The notes: generated by a model not told the origin, from the sequence alone. 64,000 nt of DNA from Pisolithus tinctorius (GCA_024663395.1 JANFAH010000002.1:124001-188000); one strand, 5' to 3'. Positions 32,797-44,971 are shown, counted from the stretch's first letter. A program made the numbers and translations.

Positions 32797-33781
32797 TCAC
32801 ATTCGCGACCTATCCTTGTCCTCAAATAGGTCGTCAGTCATTTCACCCTCCTCGGGCTCAGAGTCTTTAGTAGGGGGATTTCCCCTAACAGTGGATGCTC
32901 CCCCACGAGGACAGTGGGGGAGGTCATAGATGAACACTGCAGAGGCAAACACAGAGATGATCTGCTGATTGTCAGCCTGTAAGGGCATGTGACCCAGAGG
33001 GACCTGGTTGATGGTGCAACCAATGGCTGGAGCCTGACACTCGTACCACTCCCTCGATCTGACATCGCTTGGGGGGCAAGGTTCAGTGAGAGCCTTCCTC
33101 AGGGGCTCGATTTTTGCCATAACCTGAGGGTTATTCTCCCCTCCATTGGCAATGATGCCATTGACATACTCTCAACCAGCTTGTCGAGCCCATTGTAGTG
33201 CATCGTCAGCGTCATACGCGCTGACCCTGTTAGCAGTGAGATACACTGCGATCAAGGCCCTGTCAGCTGAGGCAGTGAACTCACCATCCCAGGGATGTGA
33301 TGCACCTTCGACTGGGCTGACTTCTGCCCAGTTGAGGAGGGACCAATATTGTCCCCTTACCATGAGTAGACAAGCCAATTCATGCATCCAGACATTTTGA
33401 GCCCTATGGCTCTGAGGAACTGGCACCTGGCGCTCGTAAAGGAGGAACCCTCAGATGTTGCACAGAGATGGAGGGTCGGCCTCTGCATCGGAGTCATCTG
33501 GCCTGCTAGAAGTCCCCAGTACCCCTGGGAGCATGGCCATGAGTGTGGACTTGCCGTCTTCACCCCAGCGAGGGCGCCTCTGCTCTTTGTCAATGAACTC
33601 CCTCCAAGCTTCGATGGAACTGTCGAGGGGAGGGGCATTTGATGGTAGCTCGGGAATGCCCCTAGACTTCCCACCAGAGGGCTTGGCCCCTTTTGCTTTG
33701 CAAGGAGGTTGTGTCCTCATGGAGGACTGAGCTTGGGAGCTCAGCTTGGGCCTTTGTTCAGAGACCTGTTGAGTCTCATGT
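32797..33781 (-). pseudogene. Unrecognised minus-strand gene, 3' part
   Basis: Minus-strand segments 33789-33451 (PELPSNAPPLDSSIEAWREF), 33426-33172 (VRGQYWSLLNWAEVSPVEG, DGEFTASADRALIAVYLTAN) and 33120-32797 (IGCTINQVPLGHMPLQADNQ, VFIYDLPHCPRGGASTVRG, acidic end) read as one interrupted protein. The family is not recognised. The sequence breaks at the LTR-like repeat (33782) and continues at 35641-36096 and then at 44145-44971, the two insertions being the cause. Confidence 0.55.
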
Positions 33782-35640
33782 GGTGTCACACACCAAAGGT
33801 GTTGTGGACATGGTTACAGCTGACTCTGCCTAACTCATCAACAAGTTGCGCACAATGCCCATGCATGCAGATGAAGACTAAAGGCCTCATGCATAGAAAG
33901 ACTGTTGGACATGAACAGTCATCCTTCGCACAAGATCAAGTCGTCAGTGCTAGAGAGAAAAGAGGAAGTGAGTTAAGTGCACATTAAAAGTTTTTAGTGC
34001 CCATGTATGGCATTCTGGTTTTCATCATATCTCTGCCATTTCCAAAGATATCAACTTGGTTTGCATGCTTGCTTAAAGTGCTCAGCCCCACGATTCTTCC
34101 TTCCAAATTTGGAGAGGATCCTCACACCCTACGCATTTCTACAGCACTCCATCCATCAGACACTCATTTCTCTAAGTCCATCAATCATGGCCGCCTCTTT
34201 GTCAGTCATCTCGCTTGTCTTGTTTGCCAGAGACAATGGCTACATATATCTGCCAGGTGTTCCCACCAGCTTCCATCCTGAAGCCCCCTGGTTCATCCCA
34301 TTGTTGTCAGCCCCATCCCATCCCATGCAGCTTGGTCAGCGTGTTCTCCTTGTCAGTATGACTTCCAGAAGGATGTTCTTTGGTCGCCTCAGGTCTGTCA
34401 CTCAGTTAGAAAGGTCTTATGTGGTCGTTTCAGTCTCCCCTCTTGATGAAGCATATGGATTGTTCCTCCCTGCTCCCTGCACCATCTTTATTCCAATCTC
34501 GTCCATCATTCTTCCCGCATTGTGACAGCTGCAGTATAATCTACTGTCCTCCAGCCTCCCTGATCACATTCATGACAAGTATGACGTGCATCTTGCCTTC
34601 CTACTGCAAGATCCAGCAGAAGACGTCCCCCCTTCTCCTCCTCCTCTGTCAGAACCCCATCCATGAAGTTTTTGTTAACTTCGCTGAGAGGATGAAAGGG
34701 TGGGAGATGCGATCGCATATGCTCCCATTGCCCCACAGACCCCCAACACCCTAGCCCCCTTTGACACCTGACTCATGCCCTTCAATTCTGGAATTAATAC
34801 TTCCCTATCTGGAAACACTGTCCATCTGTCATGCCATCTTTGGATCTAGAGATGTCTCCACTGAGATCTGACTTGCATCGCCACCCCCTAATGTGATATC
34901 AGTGCGCTTACTCGGTTTCTGACTCTATTTGACTCATTCTGTGATATTTTGACTATCCTTGACTCATTCATTGCCAATACTTACCAATCTTCTTTGCTTG
35001 CTTACTTTTCATTTCTTGCTTACTCATCATGATTACTCAGTCCTTACTCATTACTTACCAAGTGTTTGTGCCCTGTTTGTCACAAGCTGTGCTCCCCCCA
35101 CAGTATATAAACCCCCATGTACTTAGCTACCAAGAGGCAATTCAGAAGTCACCCAGAAGTCAGCTCAGCTCAGCATATCTCGTCGTTGACAGTTGAGGCT
35201 CATTTGGAAGAGTCTATCTGTCTTCATTTGTATCATTGGTAGTTGAGGCTCCATCAAGGGTCTATCTACCTCTATTCATCATCAGCAGTATCATCAGTGC
35301 TTAGTCAGCAACCTCTCATTTAGTCATCCATCCACTCCTGTGTAACTCGTCATCGACTTGCGCCAGGAGCACATCCAAAAGATCATCACACCAGAGTACT
35401 TTCAGCTGAATACCTTCACTCTATTCAGCATCCCCTATCCAGTCATCACTTGCTTGTCTCCTCCTGCATAACTCATCGTTGACTTGCGCTAGGAGCACCT
35501 GCTGTCAAAGTTTCCCCCTCTTAGGTTTCTGCACTCCAGGTTCCACAGAGGCACACCACCACTTGCTCTATATTTGTCTTTTGTGTTGGATTTGTTTGGT
35601 TTTCACCAGCATTCCACACTTTGACTCACAGCAGTTGAAC
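33782..35640 (+). repeat. Long LTR-like repeat, copy 2
   Basis: Same unit and orientation as 1125-2915, starting TGTCACACACC, with TATATAAA at 35104-35111. After the TATA box it carries an internal duplication: the CTCCTGyrTAACTCrTCrTyGACTTGCG block followed by AGGAGCACC occurs twice (about 35335-35375 and 35460-35503) but once in copy 1. Copy 2 keeps more CG than copy 1. It splits the minus-strand gene. The 3' end is uncertain; no convincing target duplication was found (ATGTGG before the start and ATGCGG at about 35645 differ by one base). Confidence 0.7.
35104..35111 (+). promoter_or_regulatory. TATA box of LTR-like repeat copy 2
   Basis: TATATAAA in the same context as 2447-2454. Confidence 0.55.
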
Positions 35641-36096
35641 CACTATGCGGTCGATAAGAGCAGGAGTAGGGGTTGAACCTACATCAGATGCTGGAGTCAA
35701 GCCCAAAGGAGCGTCTGCTATCTGCTCCTGCAGCACTGGAGCACCTCCAGAGGGGCCAGATGTAGGTGGGGGTATCCCCACAGCAGGTGCTTGTTCCTCT
35801 TCCCCTTGAGGTCAAACCACCTTCCCCTTTTCTTTGAGGGCCTCTCTCCTCTTGTGAGATTTCTTGGAAGACCACACAGGAGGCTTCCATTCGCTCAATG
35901 CGAGGTTGATGACCTCATTCGACCCCAACTTGCATCTTTTCCACAAATTGAGGTAAGTTATAAGGTCCTGCGCCTTTCAGATGCAGGGAGCCTTATCCTC
36001 TGGCTCCTGTAACGCTTTCACGTAGAGCTGGCGGATATCATCCACAGTGTTGAAGAGGGCAACAGGCCCCAGGATGCCTCCTTCAAACCATATGGC
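35641..36096 (-). pseudogene. Unrecognised minus-strand gene, middle part
   Basis: On the minus strand this reads ILGPVALFNTVDDIRQLYVK, then KCKLGSNEVINLALSEWKPP, SSKKSHKRREALKEKGKVV and a Pro/Ala-rich linker ending near GSTPTPALIDRI. It lies between the LTR-like repeat and gypsy-2 and is the continuation of the gene parts on both outer sides. No domain is recognised. Confidence 0.5.
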
Positions 36097-36743
36097 TGTT
36101 ATGCTGACGACTCATATCGCGACATGAATCGAGTGCAATGAAGCACAAGCACGTGACTGTGCGAGAGGGGCACGTAATTTAACTTCACTAGCGACGGAAC
36201 ACTAGTCTTGGCCAACCAAAGTCGTACTGGCGAGTCCTTGTTGGTACAGCGCACAGAGCTAAGGGTGGTTGCAAAGTAGATTTCAAATGAGGGACCAGTA
36301 CGATACATGTGGGTTTATATACGTATGTACAGTACTGTGGGTCAAACATTCAAACACTTGTATAGTCGTTCACCCGAGTCCGGACAAGGCAAGACGAAGT
36401 CGCCTTGTGATGCAGGCACAAGGGTAAACGAGGGATTAAACTGAGACTAACCGCATATATGTGAAATCGGTGGAGCATTCACCCAGGGTGAGCGTGTCAC
36501 GTGACCGCGTGGATCAGGGCCACCAGCAGATCACGGAAGGAAGGGGAAGCCAGACGTAATGTCCGGATATAGTACAACACGGGGTTGACAGGGGTCAACC
36601 ATAAAAGGAAACAGAAAGGAGAAATGTACGGAACGCGAGGTATAGACCCGCGGGGCAGTAAGAGAACATCCCCTGAGGTGGGACGGTGCACGAACGGAGT
36701 ACATAAGTGTCTGCAAAAGGAGAAATGTGAGCGCAGCATAACA
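36097..36743 (-). repeat. 3' LTR of gypsy-2
   Basis: 647 bp, beginning TGTTATGCTGACG and ending GCATAACA in plus orientation; pairs with 43498-44144. Confidence 0.92.
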
Positions 36744-36818
36744 TCACCCCCCCCTCAAGGCCTGAGGTCCTCCGAAGGCAAATAGAGACCTTGTTGTACC
36801 CAGGAGCGGATTTCTGAG

Positions 36819-38205
36819 TTAGTTGCCACCGCAAGCTGGGCAGTTAGACGACCAATGTCCAAGGCACGAACATCGGTAGCAGGCGAACTGATGGAGGGGA
36901 TGCTGCCAATCGACAGGAACGAGCCCACCAAATTCTCTCTTGCTGAGGGAGGAGACAGGGAGCTGCTGGTAGAGCTCTTGTTGTCTGAGTAGCGTTAAAG
37001 ATGGCTCTTCCAGCCACGTCACCTCTTGCCTGGGTGAAGAAGTCGAGCCAGTCGTGGGGCGATCTGTTGAACGGGACGGATGCGAGCAAATCTGCGATGG
37101 CTTGGAAGTGCTCTCGACCCTGGCCCGGTATAATCTTCTCCCAGCAATTGCGACACCTCGACTCGACATCTCCAACAGCTGCTCTGCTTCCTCCAGATCC
37201 ATGTTGTACCGTCCTTCTGAGACCGGTTTCTTCTCCCACGACCTTCCATGTTTCCTCTCGGTGAGGGTCCGAAGGTAGGCCCAATCCTCCAGGCGCTGCT
37301 TGATGTGTCGGAGGGAGGAGCCCATGGACCATGACGTCGAGGGGGGTTCGGTCGAGGAAGGTGCGAAAGGAAGAGATGAGGGACGGGCCATAGTCTTTGT
37401 GGACGATCTTAACAACGGCTTCTTGGGTTTTCAGGGTCTCCTGGAGGATGGCGGAGTTGGCTTTGTCAATGTCTTCATACGTATGCACTTCGAAACTTCC
37501 TTCTGCCGTAGCTACCTGGTCGTGAACCCGCTTACTGATCACCTCTGAGCTTCTGAAGATCTTAGACAGCACCCGTAGATGCTCATGGCATTCTCCTGCT
37601 CTCCATCCGTGTGATTCCCACCACTCGAAGTCGTTAAGCAGCCACACATAACCGAGGAAGATGCTTGCCTCGGGAGCCACCCATTTTCCGGTGGTGGGGG
37701 CTGCAGGTGTGACTGCGGGGGCCGAGAGGTCGGCCGGTGCGAGGGAAGGTGCTGGAGCGGATGGGCCAGCACGAGGGAGCGGGGAGGGGGATCTGTAACC
37801 AGCTTGGGAGAGCAGAGGGGTGTTGCAGGCTCTGAAAGTGGGGTCATAGCGAGGCTCAGATGGTCCCGAGTGAGCCTTGGACTTTCCCTTGTGGGAGTCC
37901 TTGCGAGCTCTCTGTGAAACAGGGACCGAGTGGATGACTGGGTATGGGTATGGGCGCACGGTGGAGGTGACAGAGTTGTGAAGGGGTTGGTAGGTACCGC
38001 CATGCAAGGAGTTGGTGGATACCATGGGGGATATGGCACGTACCGCTCCAGGGGAGCATACCGGTGTTGCTGAGAGGCGAGGTGGGGCACTGGCATAGCC
38101 ATGGAAGTAGGGATGGGAAGGGTCATAGGGCTTGTCAATATCGGCATGGAAGTCATTGTCAAAGTAGTCGGATCCAGGGTTTTCAGTGTTGGGGGTATAG
38201 GACAT
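36819..38205 (-). pseudogene. Extra 3' ORF of gypsy-2 with a C-terminal CCHC knuckle, frameshifted
   Basis: ATG at 38205 follows the pol stop by only a few bases. The N-terminal third is Pro/Ser-rich and disordered. A helical region follows (LNDFEWWESHGWRAGECHEH; LRVLSKIFRSSEVISKRVHD; TLKTQEAVVKIVHKDYG). The frame then changes near 37320 (SLRHIKQRLEDWAYLRTLTE, MDLEEAEQLLEM), changes back for CWEKIIPGQGREHFQAIADL and HDWLDFFTQARGDVAGRA, and changes again for the end, CYRCSCLGHWSSNC, a CCHC zinc knuckle. At least three indels have therefore occurred. A knuckle protein encoded after the integrase is unusual for Ty3 elements; it may be a nucleic-acid-binding accessory protein. Function not known. 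Confidence 0.7.
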
Positions 38206-38210
38206 AGTGG

Positions 38211-41200
38211 TTAGAGTTCGTGAACGCGCTTGTACTCCCCTAGAACCTCTGGGGCATTTATAAGGTTGTCCTCACCTTCCCAACTGTTCTGGGAATGTGG
38301 GTAACCGAGCCACTTGACAAGGTAGAGGTATTTTTGCTGCGAGGTTGCACCAGACTCTTTAGACGATGACTTGACCTTCCACGCACGTTTGTGTTTAAGT
38401 ATGGCCTCAACCTCCCATTCATTCTTGCCTCCTACCAGATCTGGTGGGGGCGGGGGTTGTGCCAGGCCATACTCACGCATTTCGATGAAAGGAGTAAGCT
38501 TTGACGCATGGAAAATGGGGTGTATCTGCCAGTTAGGGGGTAACTGCAGTTTGTAGGTGACCGGGCTGATCCGTTCGGAAATTGCAAATGGGCCGTGACA
38601 TCGGGGCGCAAGCTTCTTCGATGGAACTTCCCTTTTTAGGTCGGAAGCGTCAAGCCAAACCTTATCTCCTACAGCAAACTCCATATAAGTCCCTTTTGAC
38701 CGGGCTTTCATTAACTCCTGGGCTTCTTTGTGAGCTATTATCGTGGCGTCCCAGTTGGTGGCCAGCTGCTCAAGTTGATCACCCGTGAGTGACTCCTGCA
38801 GGGTTTGTCCTGTAGGGTAGGGAGCGGGGTCAAATCTATACATGAGCGAGTAAGGCGACTGGTTATGGGACGAATGCACTCACGAATTATGCACCATTTG
38901 TGCATCAGGTAGTTTCGTATGCCAGTTGTGCGGGTCCGTATCTGCATACATGCAGAGGTAGGTCCCGACCTCTTGGTTGACACATTTGGCTTCACCATTG
39001 GTCTGTGGATGGTACGTGGTGGACGCCTTTAATTCGATTCCGAGGGCTCAGTAGAGGTCCCGAGTGAAGGCGGAGACGAATTGAGGACCGCGGTCCGATA
39101 TGACTGCCTCCGGGACACCCCAATGTGGGTAGACATAGGCATGGTAGAGGTCCGCGATGCCGACACTGTCTACAGTCTTAGTGGTCGGTAGGAAGAACAT
39201 GCCTTTAGTAAGTCCCTGATCCACGATAGTGAGGATGGAATCGTACTTGCCACCAGACAGGGGCAAGTCGGTAACCAGATCCATCAAGATCTGTTTAAAG
39301 GGGAAAGGGTTCTTCGCTACGTCATGTGGGGTGACAGGGGGCGTAGTTGGATGCGTGTTGACCTTGTTGGCTTGGCACGAAGGGCAACCTTTGCAGTAGT
39401 TCCAGATGGACTGGTACATGCCAGGCCACCAGACATACTTGTTCATTTTCTTCATCATTGCTTTCACTCTGGGATGTCCGAAAGCCGGGGTATCGTGGTA
39501 CTGCCGAAGGACGTCTTGGCGGACAGGTTCTGGCACGAAGATCCTTCTTCCTTTTCTCCTGACTCTGTCAGACCCCTGAGTTGTTTCTGGGGCAGACAGG
39601 GATGCAGACGCTTTCTTCACCTCCTGGTACAGGTCGGCATTTAGCTGGAACACGCGTCCTTTACCTTTCTGAGCCTTTGGGGTTTCCTCAAGTGGGCGCT
39701 CGGGATGGTTTTCGTCCTTGAAGGAGACCTTCTGAACGGGCGGAGGAGCATTTGGGGGCTCTGGAACGGTTTGGTCAATCTTAAAAAGGGAAACAACGGA
39801 GGGTCTCACCCCCCCCTCAAGCCAAACGGCCTTTGGAAGTAGGGTTGAGACGGTCTCCGGCTCGGCATTGAAGTCCGAGTGGCGTGAGAGGGTATCGGCG
39901 GCAGAATTCTTGGTTCCCACTATGTGGACGAACTGTAGTGGGTACTCCTGTAGGGTAGCCTGCCAGCGAGCCTGGTGCGCTGTGAGCTTTTGCGGTTGTG
40001 TGTAGTATGTGATATTTTGGTGGTCTGTGTAGACCTGAGTCGGTTCCGGTGGAGACAGAAGGTAGGGGCGCCACTGCTTGAGGGCGTGCATTACCACAAG
40101 CATCTCCAGGTCATAGACCTGGTAGTTCTGTTCTGCTCCGGTCAGCGACTGTGACATATACGCACATGGGTGGAGTGTTCCCGAGTCGTTGGCTTGTGAC
40201 AGGATGGCACCGGTGCCAAGCTTCGATGCATCAGTGTGGAGTACGAAGGGCTTCCAGAGGTCCAGAAGATGAAGAACTGGCTTGGACGAGAGGGCCTTTT
40301 TGAGAGCTTCGAAGGCAGAGCTCTGTTCCTGGCCCCAAGTCCATTTTGCATTTTTCTTAGAGAGGTCATGTAGCGGTCGGGTGGTCTGCGAAAAGCCGGA
40401 AATGAACTGTCGGTAGAAATTACAGAAGCCCAAGAAGGACTGAAGTTCTTTGAGAGTCGTCGGCACGGGCCATGTTTTGATGGCTTCGATTTTAATTTCT
40501 GACGGTTCGTATCGACCCTGACGGATCACGAACCCCAAGAACTCTATTTCTTCAGCTTCGAAGGTACACTTCTTCAGTTTCAAGTGGAGGTGTTCCTTGG
40601 AGGCGATTCGCAGAAAGCGGCGGACTGCTTCACGGAGTCCTTCTCTAGTTTTCGAGTGTATGGTGACATCATCCATGAAGATGATGGCCTTTCTCTCATT
40701 TTTGAGTTCTCCAAACATCTGGTCCATGTACCTTTGGAAAGTAGGCGGTGAGTTGCACTGTCCAAAGAACATTACTGTCGGTTCGAAGAGTCCTCTGGGG
40801 GTTATGAAAGCCCCCTTCCACTCGTCTCCTTCTTTTACCCTTATGTTCGTGAAACCCCAGCGAACATTGAACTTGGCGAAGTAGTGGGATTCGGCGAGCT
40901 CATCAAGGAGGGTCTTGACATTGGGGAGAGGGTATGAATCAACGATGGTGTGAGAGTTCAGGTACCAGTAATCTTGGATGAGTCTCCTTTTTCCATCCTT
41001 CTTTCCAACAAAAAAGACAGGGGCTGCCTGCGAAGATTTCGAGGGGCGGATTTTTCCACACTTAAGATTCTCATCGATGAACTCATCTAGACCCTTGAGT
41101 TCGTCGAGGGAGAGGGGATAGATCACTCCTTTCTTTGGCTGGAAGCCGGGCTTCAGGCGTATCTCATGGTCGAGAAAACCTCGGTGAGGCAGAAGAGGGA

Positions 41201-41837
41201 TTTCTTCTTCGGAGAAGACTACTGAGAAGTCCCGATATTCCGATGGTAAATCAACCTCTGCCTGGACATGTGAAGCCTCCAGTTTCATGGAAATAGACGT
41301 CCTATTGATTTTTATGGTCCTGGAAAGGTCGGTTCCATGGACGCGTGTTTTCTTGTCGAGGCCATGGTCGAGCTCCCCCCATCCAATCAGCTTTCTTGTT
41401 GTCCAGCTGATGATAGGGTTATGTTCCTTGAGCCAGGGCATTCCAAGGAGCAGGGACTCCCAATTTCCAAGCTTGAGGACATATGCGTGGATGCGCATAG
41501 TCTTTCCCCAGATCTTTGCTCTGAAGGAAGCGATATGGGTTACCCAGTCTCCGGTCTTGCCTTTGTAGCTTCTGGACTCCCATGGGCGAGCTATTTTGCA
41601 TGTCAGGATGTCGTATTTCTTGACTATTGCAGGATCAATGATATTTGTTTCAGTGCCTGAGTCGAGGATGGTCCAGACAGTAGCGTTTTGTCGATTGACG
41701 AGGTAAGCGAAACCAGCGATAGAAGTGATTGACATATCTTGTTCGTAATCATACACTTTTTCGGTTCCTACCCTAACCTCTATCTTTCGGGATACTATGG
41801 GCTCTCTTCCTGACGCTACACCAGTGGAGCCTTTCAA
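38211..41837 (-). pseudogene. Pol of gypsy-2: protease, RT, RNase H, integrase, chromodomain
   Basis: The frame is -1 to gag and lacks an ATG, so frameshifting from the gag end (about 41834) is likely. Order: protease ILDSGTETNIID; RT with FMDD (about 40670) but KFNVRWG where the family has KFDV, and DYWYLN for DYRYLN; RNase H (FVLHTDASKLGTGAIL, VYTDHQNI); integrase H2C2 (GHPRVKAM...CKGCPSCQ), first Asp in LMDLV, second in SDRGPQFVS; then TGA at 39048-39050. The same frame continues to HPQTNGEAKCVNQ, where the usual TERVNQ glutamate is lysine, and to a second TGA at 38880-38882. The C-terminal part (38879-38211) ends with a chromodomain-like segment (EWEVEAILKHKRAW, YLVKWLGYPHSQNSWE). Both stops fit CGA to TGA. 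The catalytic losses mean it cannot be active. Confidence 0.9.
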
Positions 41838-43315
41838 AAATCTGGTTGACCTTTCAGTCCACCGTCATCTGTGGGTTTGTCATTCTCCCCACAGTAGTTG
41901 TCAGTCGGTTCTGAATCTTCCTCCTCTTCGGAATTCTTGTCGAACTCCTTGAGCATTGCCAGGATGCGAGTGCGGAATTTTTGGGCTGAGGAAGACTTAC
42001 TGTTTGTTGTGGATGAGGGACATTTAGACTTCATATGTCCTGTCTTACCGCATCCATAACAAGTAGGAGCTTCGCTCTGTGATCAGACCTTTGATTTCCG
42101 ATCAACATCCATGGCATAAGGGTCTCGGTACGGAGTCTTCGGAAATGAAGAAGACGACTTTGATCCATGAGAAGTTTGTTCCTGCTTCCATAGATAGGAG
42201 CGGTCTTGGAAAGTTGCCTTTCCGGAAAAGACCTTTAGAGTAGCCATAGCTGCACGAGCCGAAGTGGCTTGGTGGATCCAGTCTTCCACCGTGTCGGGTT
42301 TAGGGCCTGACATAAGGATCCATTTGTTAACTTCTTCATTAAGGCCTTTGCCAAAGAATATCGTGGCAGTGGTATCCTTGGTGGAGATCTGGGCCTTGTT
42401 GAGGCAGTTACGGAAGTTGGCAATATACTCGTCAAGGGAGTGGTCGCCTTGATGGATTGCTGACAGGTATATTAGCGCTGTGGCTTTGGCATCTCCTACC
42501 TGGAAGGTTTCTTTTAGTTTTGCGACAAACTCATCCCATCCATCGAAGATCTTGAGATTGCCAAGCACAGTTGTGTTCTCGTTGACATAGGCCTCAGTGA
42601 AAGCACGGGCCGAGCCATTGCCCATGTAGGAGAGGGCGAAAGCGATCTTGGACTGGTCTTCATAGTAGATGTGTTCATTGGTAGCGAGGTAGAGTTTGAC
42701 GCTGCTCAACCAGGCAGAAAAGTCCTGGTGTGCCCCGTTATACAAGAAGGGTTTGTTTAAGCTGATTTCTTTCAGTCCGCTCCCCCTAGAGTCGCGATCC
42801 TTTCCTCTCTCCTCAGATCCTCAGGGAGGGCCTCTAGGCTTTTCCACATCTCGGTTAAACAGGGACTTGTAGAAATGTGCAGCCATTTCAGGGGTTACCT
42901 TACTTTGACCGGCGAAAGGGTCCTGGAGTGAGAGCTCCGCGGTTTGGTGGGCGAGTTCTTCTGCCATCGGGTCGGCGGAAGCTGGTATATATATATCGGT
43001 AGAAGAGTCGGATAGTAAGGGGTCCGCTGGTTCAGCTGGCCCTTGAGTTTCAATAATATCTGAGCCGAGAGGCTCCGGGTTTCGATATGAAGTGAAGTTT
43101 ACTGGTGAGGTCGATTCTGCCACTTGCCCAGGTTGGGGCCTTACTGGCGGGTCTTCAAGACCTATACGAGGTTTGGGTGTGTTGACTGAAGGGTGACGAA
43201 TAAGTGGTCTCGCTTGGAGAACCTCTTTTCCTTTACGAGTGGGTACGGGAGGTTTGAACAAGGAGGCTGCTGATGGAGGCCTCCTACTTCCTTCTTCTTG
43301 GTGGTGCGAAGACAT
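41834..43315 (-). pseudogene. Gag of gypsy-2
   Basis: The upstream frame 43315-42821 (MSSHHQEEGSRRPPSAASLF) is a disordered leader; the Gag core follows at 42745 (FSAWLSSVKLYLATNEHIYY; LKETFQVGDAKATALIYLSA; DEYIANFRNCLNKAQIS). TGA at 42083-42085 stands where CGA is expected, and the same frame goes on to the CCHC knuckle CYGCGKTGHMKSKC and stops at 41834. Leader and core are in different frames around 42780-42820 (an intron or an indel). Confidence 0.8.
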
Positions 43316-43497
43316 GTTGACGAAGGGGAAGTTAGTGCCGAAGTTTAGGGACTAGCTCACTGATATTAAACCAGTGGTTCCTGATAGAGTGGCGGGAGGT
43401 GGACGTTTTGCAGGCTATTTTGCCTAGCAAGGATTCCAGTCCACAGGTATCCGAAAGTAATCCGAGCTTTGATGTGTCCGGGTGATTCGAAATCTTC

Positions 43498-44144
43498 TGT
43501 TATGCCGACAACTTGTATCGTGACATGAATCGAGTGCAATGAAGCACAAGCACGTGACTGTGCGAGAGGGGCACGTAATTTAACTTCACTAGCGACAGAA
43601 CACTAGTCTTGGCCAACCAAAGTCGTACTGGCGAGTCCTTGTTGGTACAGCGCGCAGAGCTAAGGGTGGTTGCAAAGTAGATTTCAAATGAGGGACCAGT
43701 ACGATACATGCGGGTTTATATACGTATGTACAGTACTGCGGGTCAAACATTCGAACACTTGTATAGTCGTTCACCCGAGTCCGGACAAGGCAAGACAAAG
43801 TCGCCTTGCGATGCGGGCGCAAGGGTAAATGAGGGATTAAACTGAGACTAACTGCATATATGTGAAATCGGTGGAGCGTTCACCCGGGGTGAGCGCGTCA
43901 CGTGACTGCATGGATCAGGGCCACCAGCGGATCACGGAAGGAAGGGGAAGCCGGACATAATGTCCGGATATAGTACAACGCGGGGTTGACAGGGGTCAAC
44001 CATAAAAGGAAACAGAAAGGAGAAACGTACAGAACGCGAGGTATAGACCCGCAGGGCAGTAAGAGAACGTCCCCTGAGGCGGGACAGCGTGTGAACAGAG
44101 TACATAAGTGTCTGCAAAAGGAGAAATGTGAGCGCAGTGTAACA
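43498..44144 (-). repeat. 5' LTR of gypsy-2
   Basis: 647 bp, plus-orientation start TGTTATGCCGACA and end GTGTAACA, followed by target duplication ATGGC. Compared with the other LTR, several CG sites differ as TG or CA in one of the two copies. Confidence 0.92.
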
Positions 44145-44971
44145 ATGGCCCAGCCATATGGTCTCTTGCCCACCGGGACCAGTGGGACAACACGCAGCCT
44201 AAGGTTGCACTTCACACTGTCAATCTTTTCACCCTCATAGGCATAGAGATTGTTGTTGATCCTCATGAAGAGGATCTTATTCTTACCATCTGAGCCTTTG
44301 CCCAGACTAAGCATGCTATGGGGCCATTCCGTCCCATTGAACTCAGGGAACATTGTTCCCTGTGCAAGAACAGAGGGTGCTCCCTCATCCAGAGTCATCT
44401 GGACATCACTAGGGACGTCTGGAAAGCCAACAGCATGGTCGGTCATCATCACATCCTCCATAGGAGGATGGTGAGGCCATCTGTGCTGTGATGAGGGTTG
44501 CTCCCTCGAAACATGAGAACCAGCAGGCTTCGCCTGCACCCTCCCCCCAGAAACAAACGTTGCAGCGGGGAGGGCCATCTGGGACATCGAGGGACCAGCT
44601 CCAGGCTGGTCGAGAATGCAGTGGTCAGGGCCACCAAGGGACACAACTCATGTGCGTTCGAAATCCCATGCCTCCTGCTCGACCGATGTGGGAGCTGGAA
44701 ATGGATGACAAAGCTTGTCGATTTTGTCTTGTAAGTGATGAATCTCGTCATCACGGTCATTGAGGTCGTCCTCAAGGTACGCAATGCGACAATGCATGTC
44801 GTCATATGGGGAATGGTGGACAATGCATGCAGCTTCATCTGCAAGGTTGAATATTGCAGGAGTGAGACCTGCTTCGGAGAGGGCCATGCCCTGGGAGACA
44901 TGCAACCGGAATCGTGATGCTGGATGAATGGCAGTTGTGGGTGGCACACCCAGAAAGGTCCTCAAGGGCAT
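44145..44971 (-). pseudogene. Unrecognised minus-strand gene, 5' part
   Basis: Minus-strand segment 44971-44648 (NLADEAACIVHHSPYDDMHC; RIAYLEDDLNDRDDEIHHLQ, a short coiled coil) is followed by 44644-44150 (DHAVGFPDVPSDVQMTLDEG; KILFMRINNNLYAYEGEKID; LRLRVVPLVPVGKRPYG), with a stop between them. It ends exactly at the gypsy-2 target duplication and continues at 36096. No family is recognised. With the other two parts it once formed a single gene of perhaps 600-700 codons. Confidence 0.5.

Larger units (their letters stand above)
36097..44144 (-). mobile_element. Complete Ty3/gypsy chromoelement (gypsy-2), mutated
   Basis: The 8048-bp element lies on the minus strand with two 647-bp LTRs (36097-36743 and 43498-44144, both TGTTATGC...TAACA) and a perfect 5-bp target duplication ATGGC (36092-36096 and 44145-44149). 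In transcription order: gag, pol in the -1 frame, chromodomain and a separate 3' ORF, then a polypurine tract (plus-strand CACCCCCCCCTC at 36746-36757). The LTRs differ at scattered sites, mostly transitions, so the insertion is not recent. Three CGA-to-TGA stops and altered catalytic residues make it non-autonomous. It interrupts a minus-strand host or element gene. Confidence 0.93.
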
